34,373 nucleotides of DNA, taken from NCBI GenBank assembly GCA_011390385.1, contig JAABSN010000012.1:1-34373 (forward strand). Direction: 5' to 3'. Below are positions 10,100 to 17,684 of this stretch, in pieces. Each line of letters begins with the position of its first letter. Positions within the stretch are counted from its first letter, which is position 1. The notes below the pieces were generated by a model that saw only the letters and a list, made by a program, of their open reading frames with translations, was not told where the DNA came from and searched no databases. Made by a program: the position numbers and the translations under genes. This DNA comes from Thioalkalivibrio nitratireducens. Lineage in GTDB: Bacteria; Pseudomonadota; Gammaproteobacteria; Ectothiorhodospirales; Ectothiorhodospiraceae.

Positions 10100-10854
10100 A
10101 CGCCACACCCCGACGTATCGCGATCTTTGGTGCCACCTCGCGCATTGCCACCGAAACCGCCAGGCTTTGGCTGGCCAGAGGTGTGCACCTGGTGGTGGTG
10201 GCGCGCAATCCCGAACGCCTGCGCATGCTGGGCGACGACCTGAGCATCCGTTCCGGGGGGCTTTCAGAGGTCGATGCCGTTCCCGCCAACCTCGAAGATC
10301 TGGACGCCCTACCCGCATTGTGGACTTCGCTGGCTGCACGCTTCGACGACCTCGACGGCGTACTGATTGCTCACGGAAGCCTGCCGGACCAGGCACAGTG
10401 CGAATCCGACCCTCGCGCCATGCTGCGTGAGGTCCGGGTGAACGCCCTGAGCGCCATGGTCCTGCTGACCGCGATCGCCAACGACTTCGAAAAACGGGAA
10501 CGGGGAGTGATCGGCGTCATCGGGTCGGTCGCCGGGGACCGTGGCCGCAAGAGCAGCTATGTCTATGGCGCCGCCAAGGGAATGCTGGCCGTGTTCCTGC
10601 AGGGCCTGCGCAGCCGCCTGCACGACAGCGGCGTAGCCGTGGTCACGCTGAAACCCGGATTCGTCATCACACCGATGACCCAGGATTGCGATCGCGACAG
10701 CGTCTTGTGGGCGCGTCCGGAAGTCGTGGCCAGAGGTATCGTGCGTGCGTTCGCACGCCGACGCGACGTGGTCTACCTGCCATGGTTCTGGCGCCCCATC
10801 CTCTGGGTGATCCGCATGATCCCGGAACCGGTGGCCAAACGCCTGTCGTTTTAA
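10096..10854 (+). CDS. Short-chain dehydrogenase/reductase, DprE2-like
   Basis: A 252-residue SDR-family NAD(P)-dependent reductase. The cofactor-binding loop is FGATSRIATETARLW at about 11-25, a variant of TGxxxGxG that is common in DprE2-like proteins. The catalytic pair is YGAAK (Tyr157, Lys161), with the serine of GVIGSVAGDRG before it. The C-terminal RPILWVIRMIPEPV segment is hydrophobic and may touch the membrane, fitting a lipid-linked substrate. The start overlaps the FAD-oxidoreductase stop (ATGA), and AGGA stands 8 bases before it. By analogy with DprE1/DprE2 it would reduce the keto-sugar made by its partner; this is inference. Confidence 0.85.
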   Translation: MNATPRRIAIFGATSRIATETARLWLARGVHLVVVARNPERLRMLGDDLSIRSGGLSEVDAVPANLEDLDALPALWTSLAARFDDLDGVLIAHGSLPDQAQCESDPRAMLREVRVNALSAMVLLTAIANDFEKRERGVIGVIGSVAGDRGRKSSYVYGAAKGMLAVFLQGLRSRLHDSGVAVVTLKPGFVITPMTQDCDRDSVLWARPEVVARGIVRAFARRRDVVYLPWFWRPILWVIRMIPEPVAKRLSF

Positions 10855-10855
10855 C

Positions 10856-10902
10856 ATGAAAGAACCCGCAGGGTGTCGTGAGGCGAAGCCGAACCACACC
10901 GA
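10856..10902 (+). repeat. Interspersed repeat, copy 3 (diverged)
   Basis: ATGAAAGAACCCGC followed by AGGGTGTCGTGAGGCG and GAACCACACCGA. It matches copies 1 and 2 with several substitutions and a two-base deletion. It begins two bases after the SDR gene ends. Confidence 0.6.
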
Positions 10903-11039
10903 AACCACGCCGACGCTGATCCCCAGGCTCCCGGGCCCCGATCGGCTCAGTTCGCCGCGCTCATGGGCACCCTGCTCCTGTCATCGTCAGGGGCGGCGCG
11001 TATCGCCATGATCGTTGGTGTCCTGTCACAAGGGCAGGG

Positions 11040-11068
11040 TTTACCCGGGCGCCACGATACTGTTTAAA
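11040..11068 (+). promoter_or_regulatory. Candidate dnaE2 promoter
   Basis: TTTACC (11040-11045) and TTTAAA (11063-11068), 17 bases apart, form a plausible sigma-70 promoter. The -10 lies inside the LexA box, so LexA would block RNA polymerase directly. Each element matches the consensus at four of six positions. Confidence 0.4.
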
Positions 11069-11091
11069 TGAACAGTATCGTGGCGCCCGGG
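11044..11091. repeat. 48-bp perfect palindrome around the LexA box
   Basis: Two perfect 21-bp arms (11044-11064 and 11071-11091) flank a six-base centre, TAAATG. The LexA operator occupies the middle 20 bases. The symmetry continues 14 bases further on each side, as CCCGGGCGCCACGA and its complement, which LexA recognition alone does not require. The right arm also supplies the GGGAG ribosome-binding site of dnaE2. Confidence 0.85.
11058..11077. promoter_or_regulatory. LexA box (SOS operator) of dnaE2
   Basis: TACTGTTTAAATGAACAGTA fits the gammaproteobacterial LexA consensus CTGT-N8-ACAG, with the flanking TA on each side as in strong E. coli sites. It lies 25 to 44 bases before the dnaE2 start codon, predicting SOS induction. 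Confidence 0.85.
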
Positions 11092-11101
11092 AGCAATTTC
11101 A

Positions 11102-14100
11102 GTGCCTGCCTATGCCGAACTGACCTGTTACAGCAACTTCACCTTCCTCCGTGGCGCCTCGCACCCGGAAGAACTGGTGCGGCAGGCAGCCCGACTCGGC
11201 TACCGTGCACTTGCGATCACCGACGAATGTTCGCTCGCGGGCGTGATCCGGGCTCACCAGGCGGCCGAGGAAACCGGCCTCCACTTGATTATCGGCACGG
11301 ACCTGCATCTCCATGACGGGCCGCGATTGACCCTGTTGGCCCGTTCGCTGGCCGGCTACCAGACCTTGTGCCGTCTGATCACCCATGCCCGCAGAGCAGC
11401 CCACAAGGGAAAGTACCGCCTCGGAACAGAAGACCTGCTGCGGCCCGAGTGGGCCGGCCTGCCCGACTGTGAGGTGCTGTGGCGTTTCGGATCGGACCAT
11501 GACGGGAGGAAAACAGGAACTGCGTTCCCCGCCGACACCGACCCCGGCGAAGCATCTGCCGGGAATGACCGGCACTGGGCGCAGTGGCTTTGTCATGCGG
11601 TCGCGCCGGAACGGATGCACATTGCAATCGCACTGACACGTAGCCCCGATGACGCAGCGTTGCGGGTGCGCGCCGCACGGCTCGGCGCATCCACCGGGAT
11701 CCCGGTCGTCGCCTGCGGAGATGTGCATATGCACGTGCGCGGGCGCCGCGCGCTGCAGGACGTACTCACCGCGCTGCACCTGAAATCGACCGTCGCAGAA
11801 GCGGCACCGGTACTGTTCCCGAACGGAGAGCGCTGTCTGCGCCCGGAGGATGAACTCGCCCGGCTGTACCCACCGCAATGGCTGGCGGAAACACTGCGAA
11901 TCGCCGGGCGTTGCCGCTTTCGAATCGATGAGGTTCGTTACCAGTACCCCACCGATGCAATCCCCGTCGGCGAACGCCCCGGTGTCTGGCTGCGTCGTCT
12001 GGTCGAACAGGGTTGCCAGGAGCGATGGCCCGAAGGGATACCGGAAAAGGTGCGCAAGCAGGTCGAACATGAACTCGCGATCATTGCCAGCCTCGGCTAC
12101 GAGCCCTATTTCCTGACCGTGCACGACATCGTCCGCTTCGCCCGCGGACGCGGCATCCTGTGCCAGGGCCGGGGCTCGGCCGCGAACTCGGCGGTCTGCT
12201 ATGCACTCGGGATTACCGCGGTGGATCCCGCACGTTCCAGCATGCTGTTCGAACGCTTCATCTCGCCCGAACGCAACGAACCGCCGGACATCGATGTGGA
12301 TTTCGAGCACGAGCGGCGCGAGGAAGTGATCCAGTACATTTACCGCCGCTATGGGCGCGAGCGGGCCGCGCTGACCGCGACCGTGATCCGCTACCGGCGG
12401 CGCAGCGCACTGCGCGATGTCGGGCGAGCCCTGGGAGTCAGCCGCGCACGCATTGATGCGCTGACCGCGAACATGGCCTGGTGGGACGAGGGCATTCCCC
12501 CCGAGCGCCTGTGCGAGGCAGGACTCGATCCGGATGGACCATTGGCCCGGCAATGGCAGACGTTGGCACGAATACTGGTCGGCTTTCCTCGACATTTGTC
12601 GCAACATACCGGCGGCTTCGTGATCGCTGCCGGACGTCTGGATGAACTGGTCCCGATCGAGAACGCTGCGATGGCTGAGCGCACCGTGATCCAATGGGAC
12701 AAGGACGACCTCGACATGCTGGGGTTGCTGAAGATCGACATCCTGGCACTGGGCATGCTTTCCTGCCTGCGCCGCTGTCTGGAGCTGCTGGCCCTCCACC
12801 GCGGCCGACACTGGGGGCTGGCCGATGTCCCGGCCGAGGATCCGGCGGTCTACGCGATGCTGCAGCGGGCGGACACCGTCGGTGTGTTCCAGATCGAATC
12901 GCGCGCACAGATGAGCATGCTGCCACGGCTGAAACCGAAGACCTTCTACGACCTGGTGATCGAGATCGCGATCGTCCGGCCCGGCCCGATCCAGGGCCAG
13001 ATGGTGCACCCCTACCTGCGCCGGCGGCAGGCCCGCGAACCCGTCAGTTACCCGGGACCGGATGTGAAACGGGTGCTGGAGCGCACGCTGGGGATACCCA
13101 TCTTCCAGGAGCAGGTCATCGAACTCGCGATGGTCGCTGCCGGCTTCAGTGCGGGCGAAGCGGATGGACTGCGTCGTGCGATCGGTGCCTGGCGCCGCAC
13201 CGGAAATCTCGCCAGGTACCGGGAACGACTGGTGACGGGCATGCTCCAGCGCGGATATCCGGAAGCCTTCGCGGAGCAGATCTATCAGCAGATTCTCGGC
13301 TTTGGCGAATACGGTTTTCCGGAATCGCACTCCGCAAGCTTTGCCCTGATCAGCTACGTCTCCGCCTGGTTCAAATGCCGGGAACCGGCGATTTTTGCCT
13401 GCGCGCTGTTGAACAGCCAGCCAATGGGCTTCTATGCCCCGGCCCAGATCATCGCCGATGCGCGTCGGCATGGGGTCGAGGTTCGACCGGTGGCTGTAAC
13501 GGCAAGCGAACGGAACTGCAGCATCGAGTCCGTTCCGGGTCGGAACGGTCGCGGCGGATTTGCGCTACGGTTGGGCCTGTCGATGGTGCGTGGTTTGCAC
13601 GAAGAGAGCGCTGCACGGATTGTCGCGAAACGCGCCGACGCCCCGTTTCGCGACATCGCGGACCTGGTCTCGCGTGCAGCTCTGGATCGCGGTCAGGCCG
13701 CCTGCCTTGCACGGGCTGCGGCGCTGGCAGGGCTGATCGGACACCGGCATCAGGCGCACTGGGCCACTCAGGCAGTGGAGCCACCATTACCCCTGTTTCC
13801 CCGATCCGAAGCGACCGGAAAGGATGCACTGCCACTACTTCCAACCCCGACGGTCGCGACCGACCTGGTGCAGGACTATGCCGGTACCGGGCTGACGCTG
13901 GGGCCACATCCATTGTCCTTGCTGCGCAGCCACGACGACTTCACCGATCTGCCCACCGCCGAAGCACTGATCGCTGCAGGACCGCGCCGCTCGGTACGCT
14001 ATGCGGGCCTGGTCATCACCAGACAGCGGCCCGGCTCTGCCAAGGGCACGGTGTTCCTGACTCTGGAGGATGAATCCGGTACGCTGAATGTGATCGTCTG

Positions 14101-14269
14101 GCCCACCCTGGTCGAACGGGCGCGTTCCGCAGTAATCCGTGCAACACTGCTGGAGGTGACTGGAGAACTCCAGCAGGAGGACGGCGTCACCCACCTGATC
14201 GCGAAACAGTTGCGCGACCGCAGTGTCTGGCTGGGCGAACTGACCGTCCGTTCCCGGGACTTCGGATGA
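11102..14269 (+). CDS. dnaE2: Error-prone DNA polymerase DnaE2 (ImuC)
   Basis: A 1055-residue C-family polymerase of the DnaE2/ImuC type, responsible for damage-induced mutagenesis in bacteria lacking Pol V. The N-terminal PHP domain starts YAELTCYSNFTFLRGASHP, which is typical of DnaE2 rather than DnaE1. The catalytic aspartates lie in PDIDVDF (Asp398 and Asp400), with the third in LLKIDILALG (Asp546). The C-terminus has an OB-fold (RYAGLVITRQRPGSAKG, then VFLTLEDESGTLNVIVW). The start is GTG at 11102 with GGGAG nine bases upstream. Its usual partners imuA and imuB are not beside it: the gene before is the SDR and the gene after is convergent. A LexA box precedes it. Confidence 0.95.
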   Translation: MPAYAELTCYSNFTFLRGASHPEELVRQAARLGYRALAITDECSLAGVIRAHQAAEETGLHLIIGTDLHLHDGPRLTLLARSLAGYQTLCRLITHARRAAHKGKYRLGTEDLLRPEWAGLPDCEVLWRFGSDHDGRKTGTAFPADTDPGEASAGNDRHWAQWLCHAVAPERMHIAIALTRSPDDAALRVRAARLGASTGIPVVACGDVHMHVRGRRALQDVLTALHLKSTVAEAAPVLFPNGERCLRPEDELARLYPPQWLAETLRIAGRCRFRIDEVRYQYPTDAIPVGERPGVWLRRLVEQGCQERWPEGIPEKVRKQVEHELAIIASLGYEPYFLTVHDIVRFARGRGILCQGRGSAANSAVCYALGITAVDPARSSMLFERFISPERNEPPDIDVDFEHERREEVIQYIYRRYGRERAALTATVIRYRRRSALRDVGRALGVSRARIDALTANMAWWDEGIPPERLCEAGLDPDGPLARQWQTLARILVGFPRHLSQHTGGFVIAAGRLDELVPIENAAMAERTVIQWDKDDLDMLGLLKIDILALGMLSCLRRCLELLALHRGRHWGLADVPAEDPAVYAMLQRADTVGVFQIESRAQMSMLPRLKPKTFYDLVIEIAIVRPGPIQGQMVHPYLRRRQAREPVSYPGPDVKRVLERTLGIPIFQEQVIELAMVAAGFSAGEADGLRRAIGAWRRTGNLARYRERLVTGMLQRGYPEAFAEQIYQQILGFGEYGFPESHSASFALISYVSAWFKCREPAIFACALLNSQPMGFYAPAQIIADARRHGVEVRPVAVTASERNCSIESVPGRNGRGGFALRLGLSMVRGLHEESAARIVAKRADAPFRDIADLVSRAALDRGQAACLARAAALAGLIGHRHQAHWATQAVEPPLPLFPRSEATGKDALPLLPTPTVATDLVQDYAGTGLTLGPHPLSLLRSHDDFTDLPTAEALIAAGPRRSVRYAGLVITRQRPGSAKGTVFLTLEDESGTLNVIVWPTLVERARSAVIRATLLEVTGELQQEDGVTHLIAKQLRDRSVWLGELTVRSRDFG

Positions 14270-14372
14270 AGTATCCGGACCGGGCACCGGATCGCAGCCG
14301 GGGGCAGCTCCTTCAACGGGCTGAAACGCCCCACGCGGCGCCAGCGGCGCGGAGCATTCCGGGCAGAACCGA

Positions 14373-14843
14373 TCAGATGAACAGACAGATATCCGATTCG
14401 CCGGCAAACTCGAAGAAGGCCGCGGCTCCCGCATATTCGACGCCATCGATGAATTCGGCCGTATCCATCTCGAACAGATCGACCGTCATCTGGCAGGCAA
14501 TCATCCGAACTTCAGCCTCAAGGCAAAGATCCCGCAGATCTTCCAGGCTGGCCACGCCCTTGGCCTTCATTTTCTGCTTCATCATCACCGTCATCATTTT
14601 CTGCATACCCGGCAGAGCCTGCAGCAGAACGGGAACGGGCATCGGCATTGGCATGCCCGGATTCCCCAATGAACTGACCTGGAGATCCAGCTTCTTCTTC
14701 AGCAGTTGCAGACCGTAGAAGGTGAAGAAGACTTCCACCTCATAGCCGAGCGCAGCCGCCGTTGATGCGAGAATGAATGGAGGGTAGCCCCAATCCAGGC
14801 TGCCCTTGGTCGCGATGATTGCAAGTTTCTTGGTGTCGCTCAT
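14373..14843 (-). CDS. dsrE2: DsrE2-like protein (DsrE/DsrF family)
   Basis: A 156-residue protein of the DsrE/F/H superfamily. The N-terminal strand and loop KLAIIATKGSLDWGYPPFIL are followed by ASTAAALGYEVEVFFTFYG. A methionine-rich central segment with MPMPMPVP and MMTVMMKQKMK comes next. The C-terminal part holds the conserved cysteines of CLEAEVRMIACQMTVDLF and ends GESDICLFI. This pattern fits DsrE2, which in sulfur oxidisers binds sulfane sulfur with the carriers TusA and rhodanese. Those partners are not adjacent here. The ATG at 14841-14843 is preceded by GGGGA; the frame is open further upstream but without a better site. It is convergent with dnaE2. Confidence 0.82.
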   Translation of the reverse strand: MSDTKKLAIIATKGSLDWGYPPFILASTAAALGYEVEVFFTFYGLQLLKKKLDLQVSSLGNPGMPMPMPVPVLLQALPGMQKMMTVMMKQKMKAKGVASLEDLRDLCLEAEVRMIACQMTVDLFEMDTAEFIDGVEYAGAAAFFEFAGESDICLFI

Positions 14844-15110
14844 AGTCACTATCCCCAACGAAGTCGATTTACGGCGTCGCCGCCTGTTGCAGCCGAACGC
14901 CACGGGAGCTTTCCATACCACCGGCCCGATCGTATTGCATCCGGCGCGGTTCGGATCAAACCTTTTTCCACAACTGCTTCAACGGTAACCACGCCCGATG
15001 GTTACCGCCGTTTCCCTACCATCCTCCGCACAGGGCACGGCACTTTCCGTGGCTTCCATCATTGGTGCCAGGCACTCGCACCGCGAGAAAACCGGCAACC
15101 GACCGCTTCT
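14844..15110. other. Upstream region of dsrE2
   Basis: 267 bases without a convincing gene between two minus-strand genes. It should hold the dsrE2 promoter. The one structural feature noticed is the inverted repeat at 14983-15007. Confidence 0.5.
14983..15007. promoter_or_regulatory. 9-bp inverted repeat upstream of dsrE2
   Basis: CGGTAACCA and TGGTTACCG are separated by seven bases, about 140 bases before the dsrE2 start. No T-run follows on either strand, so an operator or mRNA hairpin is as likely as a terminator. Its function is unknown. Confidence 0.4.
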
Positions 15111-15272
15111 TCAGACATCCTTGCCCGACGGACTCTGCAATTGCCGATCCTTCTGCCAGTCACGAACCAACGCACAACCAGCACAAACACCGAGCGCAGC
15201 GAGACTGGCCCATACTGAAACGGGGACCAGAATCATCGCCAGAACAAACATGATCCATGCCAGAATTGTCAT
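15111..15272 (-). CDS. Small membrane protein (53 aa)
   Basis: A 53-residue hydrophobic protein, MTILAWIMFVLAMILVPVSV followed by WASLAALGVCAGCALVRDW and a charged tail ending SPSGKDV. One long or two short membrane helices are possible, with the tail probably in the cytoplasm. The ATG at 15270-15272 has an excellent ribosome site (a GGGGGGAG run, about six bases away), the best evidence that it is real. The two cysteines in GVCAGC could be redox-active or metal-binding, but nothing shows this. No family is recognised. It lies upstream of dsrE2 on the same strand, 267 bases away. Confidence 0.65.
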   Translation of the reverse strand: MTILAWIMFVLAMILVPVSVWASLAALGVCAGCALVRDWQKDRQLQSPSGKDV

Positions 15273-15539
15273 TGCACTCCCCCCGCAAGCGCAGCCAGCC
15301 GCCCACGAAACCAATTATTCGATCGTAAAGTGTAACCTGCCGTCCAGTTCCGCGACAGTCCAATCCTTCGTGTGCCGTGAGACGCACGCCACACCGTACC
15401 GAAGCATTCGCTAATCTGCGAGTCTCGACCGGCGCAACTCACTGTGTTCATTCGTACCCTCGGGCCGCCCGGATCGTGCGAATCGCGATACTCACCATCC
15501 AGGTTTCCACGCCGGCACCGAGAGGCCCAGGTCGGATGA
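15273..15539. other. Gap after the ten-gene block
   Basis: 267 bases between the dynamin-like GTPase gene and the small membrane protein gene. It holds a possible, strongly diverged copy of the interspersed repeat near 15370-15404 (GTGCCGTGAGACGC...CCGTACCGA). No clear terminator for the upstream block was recognised. Confidence 0.4.
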
Positions 15540-17069
15540 CTATCCGCGCACACTCTGATCGGATTCGGCACCGGTGTTCCCACGGTCTTCACTCATTCCA
15601 TTGGACGCCGCACTCGCGGTGCGCGTCTCGTTTTCGCCAGCCGTCTGCCCGGATTTCAACCCAGCGTCCATGAACTGATTGTTGAGGCGCTGGATATAGG
15701 CTTCCACACGATCCCGCAGCGCGTGCAGCTGGCGTATCGAGCCGCGACCAAGGCCGGTCGGGGACTGGCGGAAAATGGAACGCCAGAACACGGTATTCTT
15801 CATGAAGGCAGCCCGCCAGTTACCCGAGGCCGTCTCATCCGGAAGGCTCTGCGCGACGCGCCGAGCCACCCAGTTCCGATTCAGGAAGTGAATGGCCAGC
15901 AGGATGAGCACCACTGCCACCGCCCCTGCCCCCGATCTGACCGGGCCCTCCTGAATCGCACTCAGCAACGGGCCAAAGCCGCCGGCCATCGCTTGTGCGC
16001 CGTAGACCACGATGGCAAGCACCACCGCCATCATCAGGAAATCCGCCTGCAACACGCGTCGACGCCAGCGTGCCAATGCACCCTTCAATGCCGGGAGCGC
16101 ATCCATTTCAATCGCCTCGGCGATAGCCTGCATCGCGCCCACGATACGGTACGACCGCGAGGAACTGATCTCGCTGATCTTCGCATGGATTTCCTCCCGA
16201 TCGCGGGCCGCCTTGTATTCGTAACGTGCCCGAACCTTTTCGTCTCCGATCTCGACCGCCGCACCCGTGTTGTACAGACAGTAGAAACGCCCGGTCGCGT
16301 TGCCCTGGCGCACCACCGCACGCTGCCACGCGGAAACGACCTCTTCGAGATTGTCCTCGCGCCACGTGGTATCGATCTGGTTCAGCACGAAGACGAGCTT
16401 CGTGAAATCATTGCGTGCGGCCACCCGGTTCACGAGATGTTCGAGCGTATCGCGCATCGCACCGGGTTCCGGATGGCGGGCATCGAAAAAGACCAGGACA
16501 AGGTCTGAGAGATCGATGATGTGGTCCGTCAACTGCAGGATCGTGGCACGCTGCTCATCTGCGTCGAACCCGGGTGAGTCGATCAGGATACGGCCTCGCA
16601 ACCGTTCGGACTTGATCGTCTTCATCGCCAGGAAGTGATCCACCGTGCGGCCACCGCCGTCGCTCAGGCGTTCGATCTCGCTGCTCACCCTGTAGAACGG
16701 AAAGCGCGGGTCGCCATCGAGCGCCAGGCCCGGCAATTCCTTGACGTTCTCGCTGGCGCCATAGCTGATCACCGTGAACCGGTCATCCACTGCCTGACTG
16801 CCACTACGCTGGACGGTCGCTCCGATATACTCGTTGATGAACGTCGATTTGCCAGCGGAGAAGGTCCCCAGAACCGCGATCATCGGCCACCAGGATATGG
16901 TGAATGCGTAGGATTCTTCCTCCGGGTCCAGAAACCCGGCGGCATAGCCAAGCCGGTCCAAGGCGCCGAAGGACTCCACGACCCCTTCCAGGGCCGGATT
17001 TTCCTCCGACAGACGATCGCTCAGCAGGGTCAGTTGCTGGTTCACTCGGTTGCCAGGACGGTTGAACAT
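15540..17069 (-). CDS. Dynamin-like GTPase with C-terminal membrane helices
   Basis: A 509-residue GTPase of the dynamin/GTPase-fold superfamily. The G1 P-loop is GTFSAGKST at about 68-76, with a candidate G2 threonine in DDRFTVISYG. G3 is DSPGFD (164-169) and G4 is NQID (230-233). Two hydrophobic helices lie at about 343-363 and 379-397, so it is anchored in the inner membrane with the GTPase domain inside the cell. The C-terminal 110 residues are polar and end in a low-complexity tail. Bacterial dynamin-like proteins remodel or fuse membranes; the role here is unknown. GGAG stands five bases before the ATG. It is the last gene of the ten-gene minus-strand block, 36 bases after the heptad-repeat protein gene. 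Confidence 0.85.
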   Translation of the reverse strand: MFNRPGNRVNQQLTLLSDRLSEENPALEGVVESFGALDRLGYAAGFLDPEEESYAFTISWWPMIAVLGTFSAGKSTFINEYIGATVQRSGSQAVDDRFTVISYGASENVKELPGLALDGDPRFPFYRVSSEIERLSDGGGRTVDHFLAMKTIKSERLRGRILIDSPGFDADEQRATILQLTDHIIDLSDLVLVFFDARHPEPGAMRDTLEHLVNRVAARNDFTKLVFVLNQIDTTWREDNLEEVVSAWQRAVVRQGNATGRFYCLYNTGAAVEIGDEKVRARYEYKAARDREEIHAKISEISSSRSYRIVGAMQAIAEAIEMDALPALKGALARWRRRVLQADFLMMAVVLAIVVYGAQAMAGGFGPLLSAIQEGPVRSGAGAVAVVLILLAIHFLNRNWVARRVAQSLPDETASGNWRAAFMKNTVFWRSIFRQSPTGLGRGSIRQLHALRDRVEAYIQRLNNQFMDAGLKSGQTAGENETRTASAASNGMSEDRGNTGAESDQSVRG

Positions 17070-17105
17070 GCTTACTCCATGGTTGCGGATTGAGGCGACA
17101 CCGGG

Positions 17106-17636
17106 TCAGCGTCCGCCTTGCTGCGGAAAATACGGCGCGGGAGACCCCGGGAAAGGACCCTGATTACCGTTGAAGGGATTGAAACTGTTCATCATGCCCA
17201 GCGGACCGGACACATTCCGGTTGAGGCTCCACATGTCGCGCTGCATGTTCAATGTCGATCCAGCCATGGTTGTCGTATCCGTGGCCATCGAACGGATGTT
17301 GATGTTCATGCTGCTGATGTCGCGCGTCATGGAACCGATATTCCGGTTCATCGACAGCATGTTGTCGTTGATCGACACCATGCGTTCGTCGATGTCCCCC
17401 ATCTTGCGGGCCATCACCGCCATCTCCCGATCGATGGTCCGGGTCATTGCCGACATTTCTATCGCCAGCCGGCTGACGTCGCGGGTGAGACTGGTAATCA
17501 GCCAGAAACCGTATACAGCAAGGACCACGAAGGCCACCAGTGACGAATAGACGATCAGCTGCAAACGCCGTGATCGAACATCGTATTCATCCGAGTCCAG
17601 ATGGCGCGCATCATTGTGTTCGTTGAAATTGCTCAT
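17106..17636 (-). CDS. Membrane-anchored heptad-repeat (coiled-coil) protein
   Basis: A 176-residue protein of unrecognised family. A polar, acidic N-terminus (1-26) is followed by one membrane helix (about 27-48). A long segment then shows seven-residue periodicity with Met and Ile at the core positions, for example LSMNRNI, GSMTRDI, SSMNINI and RSMATDT (about 85-125). This should form a parallel coiled coil projecting into the periplasm. The tail from 145 is Asn/Pro/Gly/Phe-rich (NSFNPFNGNQGPFPGS). The form suggests a spacer or scaffold. It sits between the DUF302 and GTPase genes, 48 and 36 bases from them, in the same direction. Confidence 0.78.
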   Translation of the reverse strand: MSNFNEHNDARHLDSDEYDVRSRRLQLIVYSSLVAFVVLAVYGFWLITSLTRDVSRLAIEMSAMTRTIDREMAVMARKMGDIDERMVSINDNMLSMNRNIGSMTRDISSMNINIRSMATDTTTMAGSTLNMQRDMWSLNRNVSGPLGMMNSFNPFNGNQGPFPGSPAPYFPQQGGR

Positions 17637-17684
17637 TATTCACGTCCAGCCAAGAAAAATTTTCGTACGCCCCTCAGGCAACCA

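Noticed and set aside
11099..13471. A 790-residue open frame on the minus strand inside dnaE2
   Set aside because: It lies wholly opposite a clearly recognised polymerase, has no recognisable motif, and long antisense frames are expected in GC-rich coding DNA.
15370..15404. A firm fourth copy of the interspersed repeat
   Set aside because: Similarity is limited to GTGCCGTGAG and scattered positions; mentioned only as a possible remnant.
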